34,157 nucleotides of DNA from Bacteroidaceae bacterium (lineage in GTDB: Bacteria > Bacteroidota > Bacteroidia > Bacteroidales > Bacteroidaceae), in the NCBI GenBank assembly GCA_017633615.1, contig JAGBPB010000023.1, forward strand, positions 1-34,157. The letters run 5' to 3'. Made by a program: the position numbers and the translations under genes. How positions within the stretch are numbered: position 1 is the first letter of the stretch; every line of letters starts with the position of its first letter. This document shows positions 21,888-30,604 of this stretch, piece after piece. Under the pieces are notes generated by a model. The model had not been told where the DNA came from. It did not search any database and worked only from the letters and a program-made list of their open reading frames with translations.

Positions 21888-23276
21888 ATGTACAAACAGA
21901 AGACTTTAAAGAGTAGTTTCTCGCTGAGCGGCAAGGGCCTTCATACAGGTCTTGAACTGACAGTCACATTCAATCCAGCTCCCGCAGACTACGGCTATAA
22001 GATACAGAGAACAGATCTTGATACCCAGCCCGTTATTGAGGCTTTTGCTGAGAATGTACGCGAAACACAGCGCGGTACGGTTCTTTTCAAGGGCAATGTC
22101 AAAGTAAGCACTGTGGAGCATGGTCTGGCGGCCCTCTATGCAGCCGGTATAGACAACTGCCACATTGAGGTGAACGGCCCTGAATTCCCTATTCTGGACG
22201 GTAGTGCCATAGAATATGTTGAAAATATCCAAAAGGTCGGTATCAAGGAACTGGATGCCTTGAAGGACTACTACGTAGTCAAGAACAAGATTGAGGTCAA
22301 AGATGAGACCACGGGCTCATCAATCATACTTCTTCCAGACAACGAATTCAGTGTAAACGTGCTCATTTCATATGATTCCAAGATCCTGTACAACCAGTAT
22401 GCTTCACTGGATGACATGAATGATTTTCCCACCGAAATCGCCAAAAGCCGCACATTCGTATTCGTGCGTGAGATAGAGTCGCTTCTGGATGCCGGACTGA
22501 TAAAGGGTGGTGATCTGGACAACGCCATTGTAATATACGAGCGTGAGATGTCACAGGAGCGTTATGACAAGATATGTGAGGTTATGGGTGTACCCACTAT
22601 GGATGCCACCAAACGCGGCTACATCATGCACAAGCCTCTTCAATGGGACAATGAGCCTGCCCGCCACAAACTGCTTGACATAATCGGTGATCTGGCACTT
22701 GTAGGAAAACCCATCAAGGGCCGCATCATAGCAACCCGTCCGGGACATACCATCAACAACAAGTTTGCCCGCATACTGCGCAAGAACATAATACTGAACG
22801 ATGTCCAGGCCCCCGCATATGATCCGTCTGTCCCGCCGGTCATGAACCTGCAGCAGATTCAGGCCGTGATGCCTCATCGTTTCCCGATGCAGCTTCTGGA
22901 TAAGGTGATTGCACTTACAGATCTCTATGCTGAGGGTGTCAAAAATGTGACAAACAATGAATTCTACTTTACCGGACACTTCCCTGAACACCCCATTATG
23001 CCGGGCGTGCTTATCATTGAGGCTATGGCACAGTTGGGAGGTACCCTTGCTCTACAGTATACTGAGAACCCCAAGGAGTATGAAGCCATGTTCGTCAAGA
23101 TTGACAACACCCGTTTCCGCCAGGCCGTTGTGCCGGGCGACACCCTCCTGATGCGCGTCGTAAGGACCGCACCTATACGTCATAACATTCTATCAATCAA
23201 AGGATACGCCTTTGTGGCCGATAAATTGGTTGCAGAGTCGGAGTTTATGGTTCAAATTGTAAAAAGAGAGAACTGA
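21888..23276 (+). CDS. lpxC/fabZ: Bifunctional UDP-3-O-acyl-GlcNAc deacetylase / 3-hydroxyacyl-ACP dehydratase (LpxC-FabZ fusion)
   Basis: A 462-residue fusion characteristic of Bacteroidota. Residues 1-~310 are LpxC, the committed step of lipid A synthesis. Zinc ligands are H78 (STVEHGLAAL) and H260/D264 (HKLLDIIGD), and the catalytic His is H287 (RPGHTINNK). Residues ~318-462 are FabZ, which dehydrates 3-hydroxyacyl-ACP in fatty acid synthesis. FabZ has PHRFPMQLLD, the catalytic His364 in FTGHFPEHPIMPGV and Glu378 in IEAMAQLGG. The two enzymes compete for the same 3-hydroxyacyl-ACP pool, so the fusion couples membrane lipid and lipid A flux. The stop overlaps the lpxA start (TGATG). Confidence 0.97.
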   Translation: MYKQKTLKSSFSLSGKGLHTGLELTVTFNPAPADYGYKIQRTDLDTQPVIEAFAENVRETQRGTVLFKGNVKVSTVEHGLAALYAAGIDNCHIEVNGPEFPILDGSAIEYVENIQKVGIKELDALKDYYVVKNKIEVKDETTGSSIILLPDNEFSVNVLISYDSKILYNQYASLDDMNDFPTEIAKSRTFVFVREIESLLDAGLIKGGDLDNAIVIYEREMSQERYDKICEVMGVPTMDATKRGYIMHKPLQWDNEPARHKLLDIIGDLALVGKPIKGRIIATRPGHTINNKFARILRKNIILNDVQAPAYDPSVPPVMNLQQIQAVMPHRFPMQLLDKVIALTDLYAEGVKNVTNNEFYFTGHFPEHPIMPGVLIIEAMAQLGGTLALQYTENPKEYEAMFVKIDNTRFRQAVVPGDTLLMRVVRTAPIRHNILSIKGYAFVADKLVAESEFMVQIVKREN

Positions 23277-24049
23277 TGATAAGCCCTTTAGCATACGTTG
23301 ACCCCTCAGCCCAGATAGGCGAGAACGTTGAGATAGGTCCGTTCTGTTACATTGACAAGAACGTGGTCATTGGTGACAATAACATTATCATGCCACACGT
23401 CAACATCATGTACGGCTCACGCATAGGCAACGGCAACCAGATACATCCGGGTGCTGTGATTGGCGGTATCCCGCAGGATCTCAAGTTCAAGGGTGAGGAT
23501 ACTACCGCCGAGATTGGTGACAACAACCGGATTCGCGAGAACGTAACCATTAACCGCGGTACAGCCTCCAAGGGCAAGACCATTGTAGGCAGCAACAACC
23601 TGCTCATGGAGAATATGCACGTGGCACATGACTGTGTTATAGGCAACAATTGCATACTCGGCAACAGTACCAAAATTGCCGGCGAGGTTGTAATAGATGA
23701 TTTCGCTATACTGAGTGCCTGTGTCCTTGTGCACCAATTTTGTCATGTGGGAGGATATGTGATGATCCAAGGCGGTTCAGGTTGCAGCAAGGATATTCCT
23801 CCGTACGTGATTGGAGGACGCCACCCCGTAATATATGCCGGTCTGAATATTGTTGGTTTGCGTCGCAGAGGATTCAGTAATGAGGTTATTGAGGCCATCC
23901 ACAACGCTTACCGCATTATCTACCAGAACGGCCTGAATGTAAGCCAGGCCATGGCTGCCATAAAGGAAGATCCTATCTACAACGCCCCTGAGGTGCAGTA
24001 CATAGTAAGGTTTATAGAGAGTTCTGAGAGAGGAATCATAAGAGACTAA
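23276..24049 (+). CDS. lpxA: Acyl-ACP-UDP-N-acetylglucosamine O-acyltransferase
   Basis: A 257-residue LpxA, first step of lipid A synthesis. The left-handed beta-helix hexapeptide repeats (about 1-190) carry the catalytic His118 in HVAHDCVIGNNC, and HPGAVIGGIPQDLKF is a highly conserved family block. The C-terminal helical domain (GLRRRGFSNEVIEAIHNAYR) binds the second subunits of the trimer. It is coupled to lpxC/fabZ by a one-base overlap. Thus steps 1-3 of the pathway are encoded by three consecutive genes. Confidence 0.97.
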   Translation: MISPLAYVDPSAQIGENVEIGPFCYIDKNVVIGDNNIIMPHVNIMYGSRIGNGNQIHPGAVIGGIPQDLKFKGEDTTAEIGDNNRIRENVTINRGTASKGKTIVGSNNLLMENMHVAHDCVIGNNCILGNSTKIAGEVVIDDFAILSACVLVHQFCHVGGYVMIQGGSGCSKDIPPYVIGGRHPVIYAGLNIVGLRRRGFSNEVIEAIHNAYRIIYQNGLNVSQAMAAIKEDPIYNAPEVQYIVRFIESSERGIIRD

Positions 24050-24065
24050 AAAAAAGAAATAAGAT

Positions 24066-24635
24066 ATGGTTTACAGATTCATTTTCATTTCCGATGAGGT
24101 TGATGACTTCTATCGTGAAATCCAGATCAATTCAACAGCTTCGTTCCTGGATTTCAGCAATGCTATACTGAAATCTGTAGGATACCCAGATGACCAGATG
24201 ACTTCTTTCTTCATCTGTGAAGACAATTGGGAAAAACGTGAGGAGATAACACGTGAGGAGATGAACACCAGCTCAGAAGTTGACAACTGGGTTATGGCAG
24301 ACACCCCGCTTGATGAGCTGATTGAAGACGAGAAACAGCGTTTGATCTACATCTTCGATCCTTTAACAGAAAGGTGCTTTTTTATTGAATTAAAGGAGAT
24401 TATAACAGGCAAAACTCTTAAGGAAGCCGTCTGCACGGCAAGCCAGGGCAACCCGCCCAAGCAGACCGTTGATTTTGACGAGATAGCCAAATCAAATCCC
24501 GTTCTTGATGTCGATGAGAACTTCTATGGTGATGAAGGATTTGAATCCGACGAGCTTGATGAAGAAGGGTTCGGCATGGAAGGTGGCGAAGGAGGAGGCA
24601 CTGTAAGCCTTGATTCCATAGACGACCTTTATTGA
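24066..24635 (+). CDS. Plasmid pRiA4b ORF-3-like protein (Bacteroidota lpx-miaA neighbour)
   Basis: A 189-residue predicted cytoplasmic protein that resembles the pRiA4b ORF-3 / 'IS1096 passenger TnpR' family. Landmarks are VYRFIFISDEVDDFYREIQI, FLDFSNAILKSVGY and LIYIFDPLTERCFFIEL. The C-terminal third is highly acidic and glycine-rich (about 145-180). The family name comes from mobile elements, but this copy sits between lpxA and miaA on the same strand with short gaps, and no transposase is nearby, so it is probably a resident gene of unknown function. Its stop (TGA) directly abuts the GTG start of miaA. Confidence 0.7.
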   Translation: MVYRFIFISDEVDDFYREIQINSTASFLDFSNAILKSVGYPDDQMTSFFICEDNWEKREEITREEMNTSSEVDNWVMADTPLDELIEDEKQRLIYIFDPLTERCFFIELKEIITGKTLKEAVCTASQGNPPKQTVDFDEIAKSNPVLDVDENFYGDEGFESDELDEEGFGMEGGEGGGTVSLDSIDDLY

Positions 24636-25556
24636 GTGAAGACCTTAGTTGTCATATTAGGACCTACCGGCGTGGGGAAGACAGAATTGTGCCTGACCCT
24701 CGCCGATTTGTTTCATACACCTGTCATTTCAGCTGATTCCAGGCAGATGTATGCCGACATTCCAATATGTACAGCTGCTCCTACCCCCTCAGAAAGAAAG
24801 CGTGCAGAGCATTACCTGGTAGGAAACCTTTCACTTGATGACTATTACAGCGCCGCGAGATACGAAGAGGATGTCATGAGTTTAACGGAAGGGCTATTCG
24901 CAAAGCACAACCCACTACTCATTTCAGGAGGTTCAATGATGTATATAGATGCCCTCTGCTATGGTATAGACCAGATTCCCACCATTCCGGATGACATCCG
25001 CACCCCCCTTTTGGAACGCTATAACAAGGAAGGATTGGACAATCTGGTCCAGGAACTCAAAATTCTGGATCCTGAGTACTACAAAGAGGTGGACAGAAAG
25101 AATCCCAAGCGTGTTCTGCACGCTCTTGAGGTCTGTTATCTTACCGGACACCCCTACTCTGACCTTCGCAAAGGACAGAAAGTTGAACGTCCGTTCCGCA
25201 TAATACGCATCGGCCTTACCCGCCCTCGTGAGGAACTGTATGAACGCATCAACCGTCGCGTTGACAAGATGGTTGAGAACGGACTGATTGATGAGGCACG
25301 GCGCATGTACCCCCATAAAGGACTCAACTCTCTTAACACAGTGGGCATGAAAGAACTCTTCAAGTGGATGGACGGCGCTCTTACACCTGACGGCAAACCC
25401 TGGACACTGGAGTTTGCTATTGAGAAGATTAAACAGAACACACGCATCTATTCACGCAAACAGATGACGTGGTTCAAGCGTGATGCAAACACACGCTGGT
25501 TCCACCCTGACGATATTGAGGGTATAACCCGTTATATAAAGGAGAGCTTATGCTGA
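24636..25556 (+). CDS. miaA: tRNA dimethylallyltransferase
   Basis: A 306-residue MiaA, which adds the dimethylallyl group to N6 of A37 in tRNAs reading UNN codons. The P-loop is GPTGVGKT (9-16), the catalytic Asp is in [10 protein letters not shown] (D34), and the family blocks [30 protein letters not shown] and [11 protein letters not shown] follow. The start is a GTG immediately after the TGA of the previous gene, with no intergenic space; the GTG start gives the usual [13 protein letters not shown]-terminus. It overlaps the next gene by 7 bases. Confidence 0.95.
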   Translation: MKTLVVILGPTGVGKTELCLTLADLFHTPVISADSRQMYADIPICTAAPTPSERKRAEHYLVGNLSLDDYYSAARYEEDVMSLTEGLFAKHNPLLISGGSMMYIDALCYGIDQIPTIPDDIRTPLLERYNKEGLDNLVQELKILDPEYYKEVDRKNPKRVLHALEVCYLTGHPYSDLRKGQKVERPFRIIRIGLTRPREELYERINRRVDKMVENGLIDEARRMYPHKGLNSLNTVGMKELFKWMDGALTPDGKPWTLEFAIEKIKQNTRIYSRKQMTWFKRDANTRWFHPDDIEGITRYIKESLC

Positions 25557-26164
25557 TAAGACTTTATGAAAAGAACACCAATCAACGTGATTTGGACCGC
25601 ATACTGGACATTCTGAACGGCGGCGGAGTCATTGTTTTCCCCACTGATACCGCATACGCACTAGGCTGCCATGCTCTCAAGGAGCGCCCCATTGAGCGTA
25701 TCTGCAAGATCAAGGGTATGAACCCCCAGAAACACCGTTTTTCAATAGTGTGCTATGACCTGAGTGACATAAGTCAGTACGTCCAGATAGACAATGCCAC
25801 ATTCAAAACAATGAAACGCAACCTGCCCGGCCCGTTTACCTTTGTGCTACGTGCCGGCAGCCGTCTGCCCAAGATATTCAGCAACCGCAAAGAGGTAGGC
25901 ATACGTGTGCCTGACAATGACATTACACGTGAGATATGCCGCCAATTGGGTGCTCCCCTGCTCTCCACTACCGTACCGTACGATGAATCCGATGACATAG
26001 GCTACCTGACAGATCCCGAACTCATTGACGAGCGCCTGGGCGATGATGTTGACGCTGTTATAAACGGTGGTGCCGGAGGATTTGAATACTCCACTGTAGT
26101 CTATTGCGTAAATGGCGAGCAGGAGATAATTCGCCAGGGCAAAGGCATACTCGATGAACAATAA
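25550..26164 (+). CDS. L-threonylcarbamoyladenylate synthase (Sua5/YciO/YrdC family)
   Basis: A 204-residue YrdC-fold protein. The signature [10 protein letters not shown] (31-40) and the KIKG...KHRFSIVC basic/serine block (53-68) that binds ATP and tRNA-like ligands are present, as is LPGPFTFVL. In the full pathway this enzyme makes threonylcarbamoyl-AMP for t6A37 synthesis. The YciO branch has the same fold, so the exact member is uncertain. It overlaps miaA by 7 bases and is probably co-translated. With miaA here and mtaB downstream in the window, three tRNA position-37 enzymes are encoded close together. Confidence 0.85.
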   Translation: MLIRLYEKNTNQRDLDRILDILNGGGVIVFPTDTAYALGCHALKERPIERICKIKGMNPQKHRFSIVCYDLSDISQYVQIDNATFKTMKRNLPGPFTFVLRAGSRLPKIFSNRKEVGIRVPDNDITREICRQLGAPLLSTTVPYDESDDIGYLTDPELIDERLGDDVDAVINGGAGGFEYSTVVYCVNGEQEIIRQGKGILDEQ

Positions 26165-26197
26165 CTAACAATCAGACAATTTATTAGATATATAAAT

Positions 26198-28396
26198 ATG
26201 AAGAAAATTACTATACTTGCCGTTACGGTGCTCACAGCATTGTCACTAGCTGCCCAAAACAGGAAAATCACTCTTGATGATGTTATTTCAGGCAAATTCT
26301 CAGCCAACGGCGCCCCGGCCATAACACCTATGGCTGACGGTGAACATTATCTGCAGGCCCAAGACAACTGCATCCTCAAATACTCATTCAAGACAGGAGC
26401 AGTAACTGACACCGTACTGAACCTGCGTACAGCCCGCGGTGAGAAACTCCATACGCTGGGGCGTTTCATACTCTCACCTACTGAAGATATCATCCTGTTG
26501 GAGCAGTATGTGGAAAAGATATTCCGCCGCTCATACACGGCAAACTATTACATATATACCATACGCAACAACAAGATTGATCCGCTCACCACAGGAGGCC
26601 CCGTACAGGTTCCTTCATTCTCACCTGACGGCCATAACATAGCATTCATTCGTAACAATAACATATTTTTAGTCAAGTTGTTATTCAATAATGCTGAAGT
26701 GCAGGTAACCAAGGATGGTGAACTTGGAAAGATACGGAACGGCATCCCCGACTGGGCATATGAGGAGGAGTTCGGAGTAACCCGCGCATATGAGTTCAGT
26801 GCCGATAGCCGCATGCTTGCCTGGATACGTTTTGATGAGTCAAATGTTGACAGCTATCAACTTCCCTTCTTTGCTACCGGCATTGACCGTGACACCTATT
26901 CACAGGAACTTCTGAGCTACCGTCCGCAGCAATTTCCTACCGCAGGGGCAGCAAACTCAAAAGTTTCAGTCCATTCATTTGACATCAAGAGTTCAGTAAT
27001 ACGCGATATGGACCTCAAACTTGACAGCACCACATATATTCCGCGCATCAAGTTTATGGAAAATGATGATAACAGCCTGTTCATATTTACGTTAAACCGC
27101 CTGCAGAACAAACTGGAGATATATTCTGCCAACCCCCGTTCCACCATCTGCACCCTTGTTCTGCGTGAAGAGGACAGCCGCTATATCGATGAGTACGGCT
27201 ATATGCAGACACAGTTCTTCGGTGACCGTTTCATCATGCAGAGCGAGCGTGACGGTCACAATCATCTCTACCTCTATGACTTGGGCGGCAGGCTTCAGAA
27301 ACAGATCACCAAGGGCGATTTTGATGTACTGGCACTCCACGGATATGATGCCAAAACCGGCACCGTATTCTATGAAAGCAATGAATCCGGCATGTATGAC
27401 TGCGCTGTATGGAAGATTGACGGCAAAGGCAAGAAGACCAGACTCTCCATGGAGAACGGCACCAATCACGCCCGTTTCAGCAAAGGCTGCAAATACTTCA
27501 TCAACACGTGGTCTGATATGAACACGCCATACGTGGTAACACGCATGGACGCAAACGGCAAGATACTGGGCGTTATTGAGGATAATGCCGATGTCAGACA
27601 GGCTGCAGCTGAGTACGGATTCCCCAGGAAGGAGCTCTTCTCGTTCCAGACCGTCGATGGCACCACACTCTACGGCTGGATGATAAAACCTGCCACAGCT
27701 GACGCCTCCCACCCCTGCCCCGTTATTCTATACCAGTACAGCGGGCCCGGCTCAAATGAGATGATCAATGAGTGGGGAGCAGGTTTCTATCCCGGAGCCA
27801 GCCTTGAAGTTCTCCTCACCTATCGCGGTTATGCCGTAGCAGTGGTTGACTGCCGCGGTACCGGCCGTCGTGGAGCTGATTTCAAGAAACAGACCTACAA
27901 ACGCCTGGGCGTAATGGAGGCTGAGGATCAGGTTGCAGCTGCCAAGTACCTGGGCTCACTACCCTACATCAATTCAGACCGCATAGCCATATGGGGCTGG
28001 AGCTACGGCGGTTATAACACCCTTATGTCAATGAGTGAAGGAACTCCCGTATTCCGTTGCGGCGTAGCTGTAGCTCCCGTAACTGACTGGCGCTTCTATG
28101 ACGCCCCTTACACCGAGCGCTTCATGCAGCAACCCAAGCAGAATGCTGACGGCTACCACGATGCATCAGCCATTGACCGTGTAAACCGTCTGCACGGCAG
28201 GCTGCTGATAGTTCACGGCCTTGATGATGACAACGTCTTCTTCAGCAACACCGCCTCCTACATCGAGGCCCTTATCAACGCAGGAGTGGATTTTGACATG
28301 CAAGTCTACCCCGGCAAGGAGCACAGCATCACCGGCTACTCCCACCGCAAGCACCTCTTCAACCGCATCCTCCGCTTCTTTGATGAGAATTTATAA
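26198..28396 (+). CDS. Dipeptidyl-peptidase IV (S9B family)
   Basis: A 732-residue exported serine peptidase. The signal peptide is about 1-19 (LSLAAQ). A beta-propeller occupies ~35-465 with the substrate-N-terminus motif YEEEFG (E189-E191), and an alpha/beta hydrolase domain follows (~470-732). The catalytic triad is S602 (GWSYGGY), D677 (HGLDDDNV) and H709 (KEHSITG). It removes X-Pro or X-Ala dipeptides from peptide N-termini, usually in the periplasm. Length and motif spacing match the family. It starts 33 bases after the Sua5-like gene. Its stop abuts the stop of the convergent methyltransferase. Confidence 0.95.
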   Translation: MKKITILAVTVLTALSLAAQNRKITLDDVISGKFSANGAPAITPMADGEHYLQAQDNCILKYSFKTGAVTDTVLNLRTARGEKLHTLGRFILSPTEDIILLEQYVEKIFRRSYTANYYIYTIRNNKIDPLTTGGPVQVPSFSPDGHNIAFIRNNNIFLVKLLFNNAEVQVTKDGELGKIRNGIPDWAYEEEFGVTRAYEFSADSRMLAWIRFDESNVDSYQLPFFATGIDRDTYSQELLSYRPQQFPTAGAANSKVSVHSFDIKSSVIRDMDLKLDSTTYIPRIKFMENDDNSLFIFTLNRLQNKLEIYSANPRSTICTLVLREEDSRYIDEYGYMQTQFFGDRFIMQSERDGHNHLYLYDLGGRLQKQITKGDFDVLALHGYDAKTGTVFYESNESGMYDCAVWKIDGKGKKTRLSMENGTNHARFSKGCKYFINTWSDMNTPYVVTRMDANGKILGVIEDNADVRQAAAEYGFPRKELFSFQTVDGTTLYGWMIKPATADASHPCPVILYQYSGPGSNEMINEWGAGFYPGASLEVLLTYRGYAVAVVDCRGTGRRGADFKKQTYKRLGVMEAEDQVAAAKYLGSLPYINSDRIAIWGWSYGGYNTLMSMSEGTPVFRCGVAVAPVTDWRFYDAPYTERFMQQPKQNADGYHDASAIDRVNRLHGRLLIVHGLDDDNVFFSNTASYIEALINAGVDFDMQVYPGKEHSITGYSHRKHLFNRILRFFDENL

Positions 28397-29101
28397 TTAC
28401 TTGTAGATTAAGAATATACAAGGTATCTTTTCAAGTAATGGGAGCTTGCCGCCCCACTCCTTTACAGTGCGGGCGCGGATGTATTCTTCCTTCGTTGTTA
28501 GACCGGCGGCGATGCAGAGATGTGTTTGCGGGCGGCATGCTTTTAGGATATCTGCCATCATCTTGGCGTTGCGGTACGGGGTCTCTATGAAGAGTTGCGT
28601 TTGATTCTCGGTGTAGGCGCGCTGCTCCAGTTTCTTTAGGGTTTTGATTCTTTCTTCAGGCTCTATGGGCAGGTAGCCGTTAAAGGCGAAACTCTGGCCG
28701 TTGAATCCTGATCCCATTACTGCAAGGATTATGCTTGAGGGGCCTACAAGAGGGATTACCTGCAGGCCCTTGCGCTGTGCTATTGCCACTACATCGGCCC
28801 CGGGATCCGCTACAGCGGGACATCCGGCCTCTGATATTACTCCCATTGGACTACCCTCCTCTAATGGAATCAGCATACTTGCCACCTCATTGGGATTGGT
28901 GTGTTTATTGAGCGTATAAAACGTGAGTTGATCGATATCGATGCTGCGATCCACCAACTTAAGGAAACGGCGTGCTGTGCGTATATCCTCCACAATAAAA
29001 TGGCGGATGCCAAGTATAACCTGGCGATTATAGGGCGGCAGGACCTGCTCCACAGGTGTCTCGCCCAGTAGATTGGGAATAAGGTATAAAGCGGGAACCA
29101 T
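28397..29101 (-). CDS. SAM-dependent methyltransferase, short RsmI-like (tetrapyrrole methylase fold)
   Basis: A 234-residue TP-methylase-fold protein. It resembles RsmI (16S rRNA C1402 ribose methyltransferase): LYLIPNLLG at the N-terminus, ISEAGCPAVADPGADVV, VPL-type VGPSSIILAVMGSGF, FNGYLP and IETPYRN. The sequence is far from full RsmI, which is ~280 residues and has an extra C-terminal domain that is missing here. Bacteroidota often carry this short paralogue besides true RsmI, so a substrate cannot be named. Its stop TAA is adjacent to the DPP-IV stop (TAATTA), with no terminator between the two convergent genes. Confidence 0.82.
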   Translation of the reverse strand: MVPALYLIPNLLGETPVEQVLPPYNRQVILGIRHFIVEDIRTARRFLKLVDRSIDIDQLTFYTLNKHTNPNEVASMLIPLEEGSPMGVISEAGCPAVADPGADVVAIAQRKGLQVIPLVGPSSIILAVMGSGFNGQSFAFNGYLPIEPEERIKTLKKLEQRAYTENQTQLFIETPYRNAKMMADILKACRPQTHLCIAAGLTTKEEYIRARTVKEWGGKLPLLEKIPCIFLIYK

Positions 29102-29126
29102 GGTGCTAAGGTAGTGCTTTTTATAC

Positions 29127-29134
29127 TAACTTTG
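29127..29134 (+). promoter_or_regulatory. -7 box for the double-ABC gene
   Basis: TAACTTTG matches TAnnTTTG, 19 bases upstream of the GTG start at 29154. It lies in the short space between the divergent methyltransferase and ABC genes. Confidence 0.6.
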
Positions 29135-29153
29135 TAGTCATAAGAGCAATAAA

Positions 29154-30596
29154 GTGGAAAGCAGAGATTTTACCATCAGGATTCAGGAAGGAGTGGCATG
29201 CGATGCACGTTACAGACTGGCATCGCCCATAAACCTATGCATCCGCGGCGGCTGGCAGACTGCCATAGTAGGTCCCAATGGCACAGGTAAAACTCTGTTG
29301 GTAAACACTTTGCTCCGTCAGTATCCCCTACTCGACAACCGTGAGGTTGAATACGGTGATGGTCTGACAGGGGCCGATATCCGTAACATAACGTTCCGTG
29401 ACAGCTACGGCAGTGCTGACAGCACCTATTTCTACCAGCAGCGCTGGAACATGACAGAGATGGGAGAATCACCCATTGTACGTGACGCATTCCCTACCAT
29501 CAAAGATCCTGTCTGGAAAGAGCGCCTTTACACACTGTTTGACCTGCCGTTTATATGGGACAAACAACTTGTAACTCTCTCCAGCGGTGAAATGCGCAAG
29601 TACCAGCTGGCCCGTTCACTGGCTGTACGCCCCCGCATGGTAATCATTGACAGCCCGTTCATAGGTCTTGACGCACAAACCCGCGATATGCTCTGCCGCC
29701 TGCTCGAAAACCTTGCTACAGAGTGGCAAATGCAGATAATCCTAGTGGTATCACGCCGCGAGGATATTCCTTCATTCATAACCCACATAATAGAGGTTCA
29801 AGAGCGCCGCTGCAGCACCGTAATGCCCGTCCAAGACTACATGGCCGAACCTGAAGAAACGCTCCCACAGCCCCTTTTGCCACAGAATCTGGTGGATATG
29901 ATGCATAACCTGCCGGAAAACGGAATGGAAAGCGATGAGATTGTACGCTGCAGCAAGGTAACTTTGCAATATGAGAGCCGCCGCATACTGAATGAACTGG
30001 ACTGGACGGTCCGTAAAGGTGAACACTGGGCACTCCTGGGCCCCAACGGAAGTGGCAAATCCGCCCTGTTGAGTCTGGTCTATGCCGATAACCCTCAGTC
30101 ATATGCCTGTGACATAGCCCTGTTTGGCCGTCCACGCGGCACAGGTGAAAGCATTTGGGAGATAAAAAAGCACATAGGATATGTATCACCCGAAATGCAT
30201 CGCTCCTACTGCCGTCGTTACCCTGCAATAGATATTGTAGCATCAGGCCTTCACGACACCATCGGTTTGTATAAAAAAATTACTATAGAGGAGCGTGAGA
30301 AATGCCGTGTATGGATGAACATATTCGGAATAACTGATCTTGAAGAGCGTGATTTCCTGGAACTCTCCAGCGGAGAGCAGCGGATGATCCTGCTGGCACG
30401 TGCATTCGTAAAGAACCCTTCCCTTCTCATCCTTGATGAACCTCTTCACGGATTGGATCGCCAGCGCCGTACCCTGGTAATGGAAATAATAAAGGCCTTC
30501 TGCTCCAACCCGCAAAAGACCCTAATCATAGTTACCCACTACCCCGAGGAACTCCCCTCTACAATTGACCACACCTTGACTCTTACCCGTCAGTGA
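29154..30596 (+). CDS. Protein with two ABC ATPase modules (ModF-like), first site degenerate
   Basis: A 480-residue soluble protein with tandem ABC ATPase domains and no membrane helix. Module 1 has Walker A GPNGTGKT (40-47) and signature LSSGEM (~142-147). However, the residue after the Walker B Asp (D166) is Ser167 instead of the catalytic Glu, and the switch His is replaced by Ser200 in VVSRRED. Module 2 is intact: GPNGSGKS (from G296), LSSGEQ (404-409), ILDEP (D428, E429) and H462 in VTHYPEE. ModF-type proteins share this layout. Translation starts at GTG 29154; no ATG nearby gives a better start. The role and substrate are unknown. It ends 8 bases before the convergent GT2 gene. Confidence 0.8.
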   Translation: MESRDFTIRIQEGVACDARYRLASPINLCIRGGWQTAIVGPNGTGKTLLVNTLLRQYPLLDNREVEYGDGLTGADIRNITFRDSYGSADSTYFYQQRWNMTEMGESPIVRDAFPTIKDPVWKERLYTLFDLPFIWDKQLVTLSSGEMRKYQLARSLAVRPRMVIIDSPFIGLDAQTRDMLCRLLENLATEWQMQIILVVSRREDIPSFITHIIEVQERRCSTVMPVQDYMAEPEETLPQPLLPQNLVDMMHNLPENGMESDEIVRCSKVTLQYESRRILNELDWTVRKGEHWALLGPNGSGKSALLSLVYADNPQSYACDIALFGRPRGTGESIWEIKKHIGYVSPEMHRSYCRRYPAIDIVASGLHDTIGLYKKITIEEREKCRVWMNIFGITDLEERDFLELSSGEQRMILLARAFVKNPSLLILDEPLHGLDRQRRTLVMEIIKAFCSNPQKTLIIVTHYPEELPSTIDHTLTLTRQ

Positions 30597-30604
30597 AAGA
30601 TTTC

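Noticed and set aside
22551..22991. 146-codon antisense ORF over lpxC/fabZ
   Set aside because: Shadow ORF in a strongly conserved sense gene with no motif of its own.
24066..24635. An insertion sequence remnant because of the 'IS1096 TnpR' family name
   Set aside because: No transposase, inverted repeats or target duplication are present, and the gene sits in a tight operon.
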